Assembly: GCA_964426545.1 (NCBI GenBank)
Contig: CAYRQP010000021.1
Span: 1 to 30,075 of the forward strand
Direction of reading: 5' to 3'
Source: CAYRQP01 sp964426545
Lineage (GTDB): Bacteria > Fermentibacterota > Fermentibacteria > Fermentibacterales > JCC-6
DNA: 30,075 bases
Shown piece after piece: positions 15,430 to 25,001 of the stretch. The stretch's first letter is position 1. Each line of letters begins with the position of its first letter. A program made the translations under genes and the position numbers. The notes beneath the pieces were generated by a model. The model made no database searches, was not told where the DNA came from, and saw nothing but the letters and a program-made list of their open reading frames with translations.

Positions 15430-18400
15430 ATGAGTCCGCATGAATCGATTTCACTTGACTGGTCGAGTCAACTCGAAGAGGATCTTCTAAAACTATCTGA
15501 CGTGATGCAGTCTCACCCGGTCAGAACCAAAAAGCTCATTCCTGGAGAAAGACGTGATGTAGCGGTTCTCTTCCTCGATATCCACGGTTTCACAAATATG
15601 TCTGAGAATATGGATCATGAAACAGTCCACCGGCTGATGGATGGGATATTCCGCCCGATGACCCGGCTTGTGGCAAGCCATGGCGGCTATGTTGACAAGT
15701 ATGAGGGTGATAACATAATGGCCCTTTTCGGTGCGAAACACGCAAGTGAAAATGACTGCGTAAGGGCTGTTTCCTGCGGCATGAAAATGCAGGAGATAGT
15801 CAACGATGTAAATGCAATTCTCAGCGATAAGGGTATCGATATCTCTTCCCGGGTGGGCATCAGTTATGGTTCTGTAACAATTGCCCCTGATCCTTCGGGA
15901 CATCTTACTGCCATTGGTGACGTTGTCAATGTTGCACGAAGAATGGAATCGACAGCAGATCTCAATACAGTCCAGATTACATCTCGTGTGAGAGAAGAGT
16001 GCGGTGATCTGTTCGCATGGATGGACCTTGGGGAAAAGAAAGTAAAAGGAAAAGAACACGCCATTCAGACTTATTCACCAACAGGACCCGGTGAAACTCA
16101 GACCCAAAGATGGGAAAGAGCTGCTGATATATCCCGCTCACCCCTCGTTGGCCGTACAGCAGAATTGGAATTTCTGGAAAACTGCTGGAATAATGCAGCG
16201 GAGAACGCCGCACTAAACAGGCGCGGTGGAGCGAAACATCTTGTTGCAGGCGTATGTGGGGAAGCAGGAATCGGCAAATCAAGACTTGTACATGATTTCA
16301 TTGAGGCGAAGAAATCCGGTTCGGAAAAATTCACACTCTTAACCGGGCAAACTTTGTCTTATGCGCAGCCTCCATTCTGGCTTTGGACCACATTGCTCCG
16401 GAATTACTTCGAAGCAGAACATGAAGATGATTACACCATGGAGCATCTGCGGAGGTCTATTGAAGAACTTTCAGGTCATCAGGAGAACGGGGAATCTAAA
16501 GGATCGCTTATCCGTTCTATCCCGTTTCTTGCGCAACTCCTGTCGATACGGTTGGATGATGCCGAAATGAAAGAACTCGATGATAAACTGAAACATCAGG
16601 AGACTCTTGTAGCACTTCGTAATTTTATTAGGGTAGCAAGCTGTACGGGTACAAGAGTGGTGATACTGCTCGAAGACATTCACTGGATGGACTCTGCTTC
16701 TCTTGAAGCACTTGAATTTGTCGTTTCGAACACGGACATCCATGAACCTCTTCTTCTTATCTGCGTGTACCGTCCGGAAACGAGCGATGGAAAGGCGGCA
16801 AGGCCGGAACTCCCGGAAGAATATGCTGTATCTGAAGAAATAGTACTCTCGACAATCGAAGAAGCAAGTATTCTCGAAATCGCGAGAATGATGCTTGGGG
16901 GAAGCGACAAGAAGATACCCCGGGAAGTCGAACTGTTTCTTCTCGAAAGGTCAGGCGGCAATCCGTTCTTCATGGAGGAGATGATCCTTCACCTGATAGA
17001 AACCGGAATTGTTTCCGTAGAAGAAGATGGGATGAGATTGAACGGTTCTCTTGACAAGATTGTCATACCGTCCTCACTCTCAGGGATTCTACGCTCAAGA
17101 ATCGACAATCTCCCTTCTGAAGACAAACAGACACTTCGAAGAGCGTCCATACTGGGAATGGAGTTTCAATCTGCCCTTTACAGGGAAGTCTGCAGAAGAC
17201 TGAATGTTGAGGGAAAACCAATAGATGAACTGGACAGGCTTGTTCAGCGAAATCTGCTGGAAGTAACGGGAACGGAATCGGACAGGACTTACTCATTCAG
17301 GCACATTCTCACGCTGAATTCCGCCTATGACACAATCCTCCATCATAACTGTTCCATTATTCACAGAATGGCTGCTGAATCTCTCATAGAACTCTATCCG
17401 CAGAAGGAAGAAGTTGTTGCCGGGTTTATTGCCAGACACTGGGAAAAAGCCGGAAACAAAGAGAAAGCACTTGAGTGGGGAATGAAAGCACTTAAGATTT
17501 CCCGGCGGGATTACAACCATGCAGAAGTGTTGAACTGGTCCGAACAGCTTCTCTCCATACTGGAGACATCTGAAATGGAAGACAGAAACCGTCTCAAACT
17601 GGAAATTCTCGATGCAGTGCAATCTGTTAGGGACATCCGCGGAGAAGTCGATGAATGGCAGAAGACCCTTGAGCGGATGATGGAAATCTGTGAGCAGTCG
17701 CTACCTGGAAACTGGACAGGTAGAACTTTGTATTCATTCGGCAAACTGCACAGGCTCAGGGGAGACATGGATGAAGCAGAACAGTGTTTTGACTGGGCTC
17801 TCAACATATTTACGAGGGATAATGACAGGCATAATGAAGGCAAGGTGCTGGGTGAACTTGGAAACCTGAACATGTATCGTGGAGACCTTGAAAAGGCTGA
17901 GAAATTTTACCGCAGGGCAATCCGAATTCATAAGGATTCAGGCAATCAGAGAGAAGAAGGGATGATTCTCACAAATCTATGCGGACTTTTCTACAAGATG
18001 GGACACATTGACAGGGCTCTCGAATACTCGGAAAAAGCACTGGCTATACATCGCAGAATCGGCAATAGGCGGATTGAGGGGGTGACTTTCGGGTTCGAAG
18101 GCGCCATTTACAGGTCGAAAAGTAATATTGAAAAGGCTCTTTCTGCATTCCAAAACGGACTTAACATAAGCAGGGAGATTGGCGACCACCGTTCGGAAGG
18201 AAATCTCCTGACAAATCTCGGACTGCTTTATGCAGATGAAAAGCAATACGATCAGGCAGTCGAGACCCTTGAAGAAGGACTGTCGATTCAGAAGGAAGTG
18301 GGTAACAGACGGAATGAAGCAATAGTTCTTCTCAATCTTGGAAACATCTTTATGAATAAACAAGTTAATCAGTTCCCTAAAGCTCTTCAGAATTACGAAA

Positions 18401-18867
18401 ACTGTGTAGAAATATTCAAAGAAGTCAACGATATGCTGGGAGAAGGTAATATATATCTTAATATGGGGGTTACATACTACAGGATGAATGAGCTCGAAAA
18501 TGCAGAGGTATGTTATCTTAAAGCACTGGATATCTATAGAAAGACAAGTTCAATCTCTTTCGAATGGAGAAGCCTCCACTCTCTCATCAATCTGATGAAC
18601 GAAACCAATCGTCACGAAGAAGCAAAGGAATACTGCCGAAAAGCTGTTGTACTTGCTGCAGAGATGAACGACAGGCAGAAGATAGTAGAATCCAGAATTA
18701 CCCTTGCCAAAACAGAAGTACTTCTCGGCAGGACAGATACAGCTCTCAAAATATACAAGAGCATACATGAGTCATTTGAGTCAGATGTACTCACAGCAGA
18801 TATGCGGGAAGACCTGGAAGAAATGAAAGAAAGAATAATCGAGGCTGACCTAGATACACATGCTTAA
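15430..18867 (+). CDS. Class III adenylyl cyclase fused to an AAA/STAND ATPase and TPR repeats
   Basis: The N-terminal cyclase domain (about residues 40-215) has both metal-binding aspartates (FLDIHGFT, Asp50; KYEGDNIMALFG, Asp94). The base-recognition pair Lys90 and Asp164 indicates ATP rather than GTP, and the transition-state pair Asn167 and Arg171 is in GDVVNVARR. It is therefore expected to make cAMP. A STAND/AAA-type ATPase follows (about 238-600), with Walker A GEAGIGKSR near 277-285 and Walker B VVILLEDIHWMD at 410-421. The C-terminal part (about 690-1130) is a run of TPR motifs, for example AEQCFDWALNIFTRD and AEKFYRRAIRIHKDSG, for protein contacts. ATG at 15430 is preceded by GAGGTGA. 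There is no membrane segment, so it is cytoplasmic. No cAMP receptor gene is visible in the window. Confidence 0.93.
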   Translation: MSPHESISLDWSSQLEEDLLKLSDVMQSHPVRTKKLIPGERRDVAVLFLDIHGFTNMSENMDHETVHRLMDGIFRPMTRLVASHGGYVDKYEGDNIMALFGAKHASENDCVRAVSCGMKMQEIVNDVNAILSDKGIDISSRVGISYGSVTIAPDPSGHLTAIGDVVNVARRMESTADLNTVQITSRVREECGDLFAWMDLGEKKVKGKEHAIQTYSPTGPGETQTQRWERAADISRSPLVGRTAELEFLENCWNNAAENAALNRRGGAKHLVAGVCGEAGIGKSRLVHDFIEAKKSGSEKFTLLTGQTLSYAQPPFWLWTTLLRNYFEAEHEDDYTMEHLRRSIEELSGHQENGESKGSLIRSIPFLAQLLSIRLDDAEMKELDDKLKHQETLVALRNFIRVASCTGTRVVILLEDIHWMDSASLEALEFVVSNTDIHEPLLLICVYRPETSDGKAARPELPEEYAVSEEIVLSTIEEASILEIARMMLGGSDKKIPREVELFLLERSGGNPFFMEEMILHLIETGIVSVEEDGMRLNGSLDKIVIPSSLSGILRSRIDNLPSEDKQTLRRASILGMEFQSALYREVCRRLNVEGKPIDELDRLVQRNLLEVTGTESDRTYSFRHILTLNSAYDTILHHNCSIIHRMAAESLIELYPQKEEVVAGFIARHWEKAGNKEKALEWGMKALKISRRDYNHAEVLNWSEQLLSILETSEMEDRNRLKLEILDAVQSVRDIRGEVDEWQKTLERMMEICEQSLPGNWTGRTLYSFGKLHRLRGDMDEAEQCFDWALNIFTRDNDRHNEGKVLGELGNLNMYRGDLEKAEKFYRRAIRIHKDSGNQREEGMILTNLCGLFYKMGHIDRALEYSEKALAIHRRIGNRRIEGVTFGFEGAIYRSKSNIEKALSAFQNGLNISREIGDHRSEGNLLTNLGLLYADEKQYDQAVETLEEGLSIQKEVGNRRNEAIVLLNLGNIFMNKQVNQFPKALQNYENCVEIFKEVNDMLGEGNIYLNMGVTYYRMNELENAEVCYLKALDIYRKTSSISFEWRSLHSLINLMNETNRHEEAKEYCRKAVVLAAEMNDRQKIVESRITLAKTEVLLGRTDTALKIYKSIHESFESDVLTADMREDLEEMKERIIEADLDTHA

Positions 18868-18956
18868 ACTCGTGACAGTTGCACATTTCAGGAATTGCTT
18901 GTAAAATACATATTATAGAGATTATACGGATTCATACTCTTAACAGGGAGATGACC

Positions 18957-21900
18957 ATGAAAAAAGTGATTCACCGAACAATGATATGTACAATTCTGCT
19001 TCTTTTCCTTATTCCTCTTGTCGCCTGTGATGACGGCCCGTCAGGGCCGAGTGCGGAAGATCCACGACCAATTCCTACAGTTTATCTGAGCGGGACTCTC
19101 GAACTCTCTGAAGGATGCACGGTCGATTACTCCGATTTGAAAGTTCTGTCATTCGCAGATTCGGATGAGATATCAGCAGAGGGCAGATACAGACTTCAAG
19201 TACCTGTTACATCATCTCATCAGTTACTCCTGTTTGTGACAAAAGAGGAAGAAGAATCTGTTTACATTTGCATAATTGACCCGGTATCAGAGAGTGTCAT
19301 CAGCGATGATTCGACAACAGCGCTCGCTCTTCTTCTCATGAATCCGTATCTCCTTGATGCTGAATCAGGATACCGCGATGAGTTCATGAGTTCTGCTGTA
19401 ACCCATCCGGAGTTTTCATCCCTTGTGTCGATGCTGCAGGCAGCATATGCTGCAAATGCAAGAACGGCGCTTTCATACTCATCCAACCCGCTCATCTATC
19501 AACTTGCATCACAGATTTCGAAAGAGACATTTGAAACTTTGGGCGGACGGTGGACATTCAGCGGGGGTGACTGGGGAGAGGTTCCGCAGGTTATAGATGC
19601 TCCCGGGGGAGACATAGCATTCGTGAATTCGAGGTCGATATTCTATACAGCAGCTGTGTATGAATGGGCAGAGCCGCCCATGACTATGCAGGATCTTGTA
19701 ACTGTCGATTGCTGGGATGGACTCTATGAAATGAGCTGGGGATGGCCCGCAACTTATGTCCCTGTTCTGACAAACACTCAGTATGAAATGGGTGACGGTT
19801 ACTTCATGATAGAACTCTACAGGAAAGGGAACGAATCATATTCGAGTCCGTCCGGATGGTGGAGTACTCCGGAAGGAAGAGCTCTTGCTTTGAATACGGC
19901 AAGGACAGTTCTTTATTTTGTGGAACAGTACACCGGATATATGGGTGGTTATAACGCAGACCAGGCGCAGGCTCTCATAAACAACCTTGAAATACCTGCC
20001 GACATTGCAGCAGATCTCGAAAGTGCCATCGAAGAAGGAAATACACTTGCATTTGCCAAGAGTTTCGGTGAACTTGTGCAAGAAGTCTCAGTCATTGTCG
20101 CAAGATGGTTCTGGAACGGTACAGAGACGACGGAGACGCTGACTTATCTCGATAATTCATCACAACTCCTGAAGAGTGTCTGTCAGGGTTTTGCAGCAAG
20201 TTCATACGGGACTACAGAAGGCACTTTCTTCTGGGATTTCGTGCATGCACCTGACAGTATCGTTTACTTTGTGGCACAGGAAGGGGATTCTCTCTGGTTC
20301 TTCGAGCCGGAAGAAAATCTCCCGCCAACAGCAATATTCACCTCTTCACCTGATTACGGCATTCCGGGAACAGTGTTCAGATTCGATGCATCTGACAGTT
20401 ATGATGGGGAAGACCCGCTCGAAGACCTTCAGTTTCGCTGGGACTGGGAGAATGACGGTACATGGGATACTGCATGGAGTGGAGACGTAACAGCTTACCA
20501 CAGCTATGATGAGATCGGTACATATACAGTCGTTCTCGAAGTGAAGGATACAGGTGATTTAACAGATACAGCAACTGATGATGTGCTTGTTCAGGAATTC
20601 ATGATCACTGTAACCGAACCAACCGCATCGACGGTTTGGACACACTTTGAAACTGATCTGCTCATCGAATGGGAATATCCCGCAGTCCCTGCCGGAGACA
20701 GCGTAATCAGCATAATTCTCTATGAAGGTGATTTTGTACATGTCAAGACACTTGCCACAGCAATACCGAACAGCGGGTCCTGGACTTATCAGGGGATTGT
20801 CTATGGGGACTGGGAACCCGGCTATGAATACAGAATCTATATTGACGGTGTAGTAGATGATTTCGGTGTAAGTGAATATTTCACCATTGAACCATCGACC
20901 GGTCAAGACATTATCACAGTCACCGAACCCAATACATCGACGGTCTGGACTCACTTCGAGCAGGATATAGTAATCGAATGGGGATATCCGGGTGTTTTAA
21001 GATATCTTCCCGAAGTTATTTCAGGAGATTCGGTGAATTTCGAACTGTGGAAGGGTGGAGTGTATATCGATACATATCCGGAAACAGTTCCCAACACGGG
21101 CAGTTACACTGTCCCGGATCCGGTATCGGGTGACTGGGAGCCCGGAGTGGACTATCAAGTCAAGGTTATCGATAACCTCAATAACTTCGGGGTGAGTACC
21201 GAGTTTACGATTGCTCCATCGACAGGAGCAAATGTAATTGAAGTTTTGATTCCGGATTCGACAACACAATGGACGCATTTCGAGTCAGATTGCAGAATAA
21301 TATGGGAATACCCGTCAGTGTCTTCAGGTGATTCAGTGCGTCTGGAATTATGGGTAGGCGGCTATAAACTAGCCAACCTGTCGGAGAATATAGAGAATTC
21401 CGGTGAGTATATCCTGCCCTATCTTATTCCGATGAACTGGGAGCAGGGAAACAGCTATCAGGTGAAAATCATCGACAGCTACAGCAACTGGGGGAAAAGC
21501 GACTACTTCGAGATACTGTCTTGTCATGGGAGTGATGTCATTACTGTGATATCACCGGAATCAGGCGATGTGTGGATGCAGTCGGAAATGGTACCGAATA
21601 TCGAATGGGAATATCCAGCAATTCTTTCCGGTGCATATATACAGATAAAACTTGTATCGGACACTGTAGAAGTGATTCTTGCTGAGTGGATTGATAATGA
21701 GTTTAACTACAATCACCCGACACCAATTCCACCTGATTGGGGTACCGGCGGAAACTACCGGATTCAGATTCTGGACGATTACGGCAACTTTGGCGAAAGC
21801 GATGCTTTTACAATTAGCCCGGCACAGTGTCTTCTTGTCGCCGATCCCAATCCCATGCGTGATACAATTGTCGGTTTTGTCAGTTCTCTCGGTTACAGTA

Positions 21901-22430
21901 TTGCAGTTCTGGAAAACTATCCGTCTCACGGAGATCTGGATATATATGAATTACTAATTGCCATGAAACCTGATACGGCAATGCATGCTTCATACTTCGA
22001 CTCATATATCTCATCAGGCGGCAGCGTGTTCTTCAATGGGATATATCTAAAACTCCTTGGCTCACCGCAGTGGGCAGGCGGTTCGGGATTCCAGACTCTC
22101 CAGGCTAAACCATATGCGCATCAGGCATACTGCGATAACCCGCTTGGTGCTTCCGGAGTAATGAAAGATGACACGTTGTTCTATGCTTCAAACCCGGAAA
22201 TCGGTCCGCTTATAATGACTGAACCGGGTGCCTTCCTTGAAACCGATGCCTATCTTGAAGTCGATGAGGATGAAAAATATACTGTTTGCAGCCATATCGA
22301 ACACGGAGGCGGGAGGCTGGCATGGACTGCAAGCTGGTTCTGTCCCTGGGATAACGGAATAAGTGGCTACACTACCGTGGATTACAGGAGTTACCTCGAG
22401 TCGGTGTACGCCTGGCTGATAAACAAATAA
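18957..22430 (+). CDS. Large lipoprotein with PKD domain and four tandem Kre9/KNH-like Ig repeats
   Basis: Residues 1-24 are a lipoprotein signal peptide ending in the lipobox LVAC, with the lipidated Cys followed by Asp-Asp. The region to about 450 is unrecognised. A PKD domain spans about 456-545 (FRFDASDSYDG, WDWENDGTWD, HSYDEIGTYTVVLEVKD). Four repeats of about 100 residues follow, starting near 550, 651, 759 and 860, each with a TVWTHFE-like start, an IEWEYP motif and a DWEPG or similar turn. They resemble the Kre9/KNH-type Ig-like family. The last 200 residues (about 956-1157) look like a class I glutamine amidotransferase-like or flavodoxin-type fold (LLVADPN, SYISSGGSVFFNG), without a recognisable active site. 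ATG at 18957 has AGGGAG six bases upstream; frames starting earlier lack this. It probably sits at the cell surface. Its stop codon lies in the outer arm of the palindrome at 22425-22620. Confidence 0.85.
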   Translation: MKKVIHRTMICTILLLFLIPLVACDDGPSGPSAEDPRPIPTVYLSGTLELSEGCTVDYSDLKVLSFADSDEISAEGRYRLQVPVTSSHQLLLFVTKEEEESVYICIIDPVSESVISDDSTTALALLLMNPYLLDAESGYRDEFMSSAVTHPEFSSLVSMLQAAYAANARTALSYSSNPLIYQLASQISKETFETLGGRWTFSGGDWGEVPQVIDAPGGDIAFVNSRSIFYTAAVYEWAEPPMTMQDLVTVDCWDGLYEMSWGWPATYVPVLTNTQYEMGDGYFMIELYRKGNESYSSPSGWWSTPEGRALALNTARTVLYFVEQYTGYMGGYNADQAQALINNLEIPADIAADLESAIEEGNTLAFAKSFGELVQEVSVIVARWFWNGTETTETLTYLDNSSQLLKSVCQGFAASSYGTTEGTFFWDFVHAPDSIVYFVAQEGDSLWFFEPEENLPPTAIFTSSPDYGIPGTVFRFDASDSYDGEDPLEDLQFRWDWENDGTWDTAWSGDVTAYHSYDEIGTYTVVLEVKDTGDLTDTATDDVLVQEFMITVTEPTASTVWTHFETDLLIEWEYPAVPAGDSVISIILYEGDFVHVKTLATAIPNSGSWTYQGIVYGDWEPGYEYRIYIDGVVDDFGVSEYFTIEPSTGQDIITVTEPNTSTVWTHFEQDIVIEWGYPGVLRYLPEVISGDSVNFELWKGGVYIDTYPETVPNTGSYTVPDPVSGDWEPGVDYQVKVIDNLNNFGVSTEFTIAPSTGANVIEVLIPDSTTQWTHFESDCRIIWEYPSVSSGDSVRLELWVGGYKLANLSENIENSGEYILPYLIPMNWEQGNSYQVKIIDSYSNWGKSDYFEILSCHGSDVITVISPESGDVWMQSEMVPNIEWEYPAILSGAYIQIKLVSDTVEVILAEWIDNEFNYNHPTPIPPDWGTGGNYRIQILDDYGNFGESDAFTISPAQCLLVADPNPMRDTIVGFVSSLGYSIAVLENYPSHGDLDIYELLIAMKPDTAMHASYFDSYISSGGSVFFNGIYLKLLGSPQWAGGSGFQTLQAKPYAHQAYCDNPLGASGVMKDDTLFYASNPEIGPLIMTEPGAFLETDAYLEVDEDEKYTVCSHIEHGGGRLAWTASWFCPWDNGISGYTTVDYRSYLESVYAWLINK

Positions 22431-22620
22431 AGGGACAGTATACTTAATTGGTATCTGACAGAGAATTAAAGGGACAGTATACTTAATTATTGCTTGATAG
22501 TTAGTACCGTACATCACATTTTCCCACAAAAAAGTGATGTACGGTACTAGGGATGTAATTAAGTATACTGTCCCTTTAATTAGGCTACTCTGTGCAATTA
22601 AGTATACTGTCCCTTTATTT
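22425..22620. repeat. Nested perfect inverted repeats (REPIN-like) between convergent genes
   Basis: Two left arms of 25 bases (22425-22449 and 22464-22488), sharing the core aaagggacagtatactt, have exact reverse complements at 22596-22620 and 22557-22581 respectively. A 16-bp perfect hairpin sits in the middle (22502-22517 and 22534-22549). The order is L1-L2-C-c-R2-R1 with spacers of 14, 13, 16, 7 and 14 bases; the spacers are not complementary. The outer arms hold the TAA of the lipoprotein gene (22428-22430) and the last two bases of the adaptor TAA (22619-22621, minus strand). This is the architecture of REP doublets (REPINs), here apparently one inside another. It could also act as a transcript end for both directions. 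Confidence 0.9.
22502..22549. terminator. Perfect 16-bp hairpin at the centre of the nested repeat
   Basis: Arms tagtaccgtacatcac (22502-22517) and gtgatgtacggtacta (22534-22549) pair without mismatch around a 16-base loop. After one mismatch, tttt (22519-22522) and aaaa (22529-22532) could extend the stem. The position between two convergent genes fits a bidirectional transcript end, although there is no T-run after the stem. Its sequence differs from the flanking 25-bp arms, so it may be the inner part of a mobile repeat. Confidence 0.5.
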
Positions 22621-23680
22621 ATGGAATCCTAACCACATCCCCCTGTGCTACCCTGTTCTGTCCCTGAACAATCACACTGTCACCGGGATGCAGCCCCGAG
22701 GTAATCTCGACATTACCTTTACTCGATATTCCCGTTTCCACGATGACTATTTCTGCAACGCCATCTTTATACAAAGCCAGTTCGAATCCGCTCCCAGTTC
22801 TTCGAAGAGCGATTTCCGGTACGGTAAGTACATCAAGATGTGTTTCCACTGCAACCGTTACTCTTCCTGTCATACCTGAATGGAGCCTTTCCATTCCGCT
22901 GAACTGTATCTCTGCCGGAACAAGGCCTGATGTGGGGTCGACAGATTGAGCAGCGGAAGTTACAACACCCGCAAAACTCTCTCCGTCATATGCAGAGGCT
23001 GAGAAATATGCAGGCAGGTTGGGTTCAATATTTCCTAACTCACGTTCGGGGAATAATGCCCGTGCAACAACAGTGGAATTGTTGGAAATAGAGAGGAGGG
23101 GAGTTCCGCCTGCCATATTTCCCACCCGTGCCCATATGCGCCCTATTCTGCCGTAGAAGGGTGCGGTTATGATGTTATTTGCTACATTGCTCTGAGCCCT
23201 GTCAGCACCCGCATAAGCCTGCTGAAGTTGTGCCTGTGCTGCTTCACAGGCAACTTCCACTCCGTCCAGAGCCTGCCTGCTGATTGCTCCCGCTGCGAAC
23301 AGTTCCTGCATTCTTCCAAGATTGAGTTCAGCATTTTCTGCGCTGGCTTCTGCTGCAGAAATCGCAGCCTGTGACATTGTCACTTCTGCAGTTACCTGTA
23401 CATCCGAAGCAAGGGTTATCAAAGCATCTCCTGCCTTGACGCTGTCTCCCTCTGCAACGAGTACTGCTTCAATTTTTCCACCAAGTGCAGGATAGAGAAT
23501 AGCCTCATCAATACCTTCAAGTCTGCATGATGCCGTAATTTCACGCGAGATCTGTCCCGGAGTGACAGTCAATACGTGAACAGGAACAGCTTCCGCAGTT
23601 TCTTCTTCCTGCTTCTTGCATGCGAACGCCGGTATTAGAAGAAAGAGCAGTAGAATAGATAAATACTTTTTCCGTAACAT
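22619..23680 (-). CDS. Periplasmic adaptor (membrane fusion) lipoprotein of an efflux pump
   Basis: HlyD/AcrA-type adaptors link an inner-membrane pump to TolC. The signal peptide ends in a lipobox (IPAFAC, Cys21), so this adaptor is lipid-anchored. The biotinyl-lipoyl half motifs are VEAVLVAEGDSVKAGDALITL-like (about 70-90) and ITAPFYGRIGRIWARVGNMA-like (about 170-190). Between them lies an Ala/Glu-rich helical hairpin (about 97-165). A beta-barrel and the C-terminal domain with GLHPGDSVIVQG follow. Length (353) is normal for the RND type. Its ATG overlaps the TolC-like stop (TAATG) behind GGAGG, so translation is coupled. No inner-membrane transporter follows; the gene ends in the nested palindrome. 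Confidence 0.9.
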   Translation of the reverse strand: MLRKKYLSILLLFLLIPAFACKKQEEETAEAVPVHVLTVTPGQISREITASCRLEGIDEAILYPALGGKIEAVLVAEGDSVKAGDALITLASDVQVTAEVTMSQAAISAAEASAENAELNLGRMQELFAAGAISRQALDGVEVACEAAQAQLQQAYAGADRAQSNVANNIITAPFYGRIGRIWARVGNMAGGTPLLSISNNSTVVARALFPERELGNIEPNLPAYFSASAYDGESFAGVVTSAAQSVDPTSGLVPAEIQFSGMERLHSGMTGRVTVAVETHLDVLTVPEIALRRTGSGFELALYKDGVAEIVIVETGISSKGNVEITSGLHPGDSVIVQGQNRVAQGDVVRIP

Positions 23681-24978
23681 TATTTAACCTCCTGTAGCAC
23701 AAGAATACCTATTGCCCGGGTGAGATTGATCTCTGCCATCCGAAGAGAAAAAAGCGCTGATAAATAGTTGGAGTGAGCGGAGGTCAGCCCGAGATTAGCC
23801 TGATCCAGGTCGAGTTGTGTGATAGTACCTGCGCTGAATGAGACAGCTGCTATTTCAACAGCCTCCTCAGCCAGTTCGATTGTGGACTCTGTTGCATCGA
23901 CCCTTGCCTGTGCGTCGAGCCTGTTGTTCCATGCCTGTTCAAGTTGAAGTACGACACCCTGTTTGATTCCTCTTGCCTGTTCAGTCATTGAGATGCGTTG
24001 TGCTCTGGCTGAATTGAGTCCGGAAATATTCTGAAAGCCGTTGAAAAGCGGAATCTGCAGGGCTATCGAATTTGTCCATGAACGGTCGAAGTCTTCCCCT
24101 GCAAAATCCAATTCGTCCTTTGCCGCCATGAAGTTGTAATTCGTTTGAAAAACAAGGTTTGGAATGAATTGTGAAACAGCCATGTCTACCTGAGAATCAC
24201 CCATTTCGATCATTGCATCTGCAGTCATTACAGCGGGATTGAATTCAGACTGAAGAAGCCGGGCTTCATCTAAAGTAGACGGCAACGGTAAGTTCAATGG
24301 CACCAACAGGCTTCCGTCTATTTCAACCGGTACCGGATCATCCATCCCAATGGCGGTCGCAAAAGCAGATATTGCGTTGTCGAAAGCGTTCGAAGCACTG
24401 AGGACATCCGGTATTCTGTTCTTCATTGTAACTTCGCTCTGAAGAAGTTCGAAGCGCGAAATTGTTCCGGCTTCATAACGAAGAGATGCAATCTCAAAGC
24501 CATCTTCGGCTAAGGTAAGTGCCTCTTCTGCTGTTGCGAGCATCTGTTCTGCGAGAAGAATTCCGTAGAAAGCCCCTGCAGCCTGAACGACTGCATTCTG
24601 TTTGACTGAATTGAACTGATACAGCGCAATCTCTTCTGAGTTGGAAGATAATCCTGCTCCTGCAATAGCCTGCGGTATAACCAGCGGAACTGAAACACTT
24701 AATCCGTACACCATATTGTACTGATAACCCATCGTAACCGACCCCATGCCGGGAATCTCCAGTTCCTGTATATCTTCATTATCCTGAAGCACAGCACTGC
24801 CGCTGATTTGCGGAAGGAACCATAGATGAGCTGCAGTACTCGAATGTGATGCACTGTTCAAGTCTGCTTCTGCAGCCAGAATGTCAGGTCTGTGCACCAG
24901 TGCATAATCGATTGCTTCTTCCAGGTTCATTGCCTGAAGTGAAATTGAAAAAAGAAGAAGCGCTATAAGTATTTTCAT
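23680..24978 (-). CDS. TolC-family outer-membrane efflux protein
   Basis: The product is the outer-membrane channel of tripartite efflux. A signal peptide (residues 1-16, MKILIALLLFSISLQA) precedes the typical opening NLEEAIDYALVHRPDI. Two internal repeats each have the family signature of long Ala/Glu-rich helices; in the second, the AGTITQLDLDQANLGLTSA region and its counterpart AGTISRFELLQSEVTM in the first show the duplication clearly. At 432 residues it is of normal length. The ATG has GGTGA upstream. It starts 23 bases after the TetR stop and overlaps the adaptor by one base, so all three form one operon. Confidence 0.93.
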   Translation of the reverse strand: MKILIALLLFSISLQAMNLEEAIDYALVHRPDILAAEADLNSASHSSTAAHLWFLPQISGSAVLQDNEDIQELEIPGMGSVTMGYQYNMVYGLSVSVPLVIPQAIAGAGLSSNSEEIALYQFNSVKQNAVVQAAGAFYGILLAEQMLATAEEALTLAEDGFEIASLRYEAGTISRFELLQSEVTMKNRIPDVLSASNAFDNAISAFATAIGMDDPVPVEIDGSLLVPLNLPLPSTLDEARLLQSEFNPAVMTADAMIEMGDSQVDMAVSQFIPNLVFQTNYNFMAAKDELDFAGEDFDRSWTNSIALQIPLFNGFQNISGLNSARAQRISMTEQARGIKQGVVLQLEQAWNNRLDAQARVDATESTIELAEEAVEIAAVSFSAGTITQLDLDQANLGLTSAHSNYLSALFSLRMAEINLTRAIGILVLQEVK

Positions 24979-25001
24979 TATTTATCACCATTTCCATTGT
25001 C

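Noticed and set aside
22425..22620. Possible insertion sequence
   Set aside because: There is no room for a transposase between the arms and no open frame inside; a REPIN-like or terminator element fits better.
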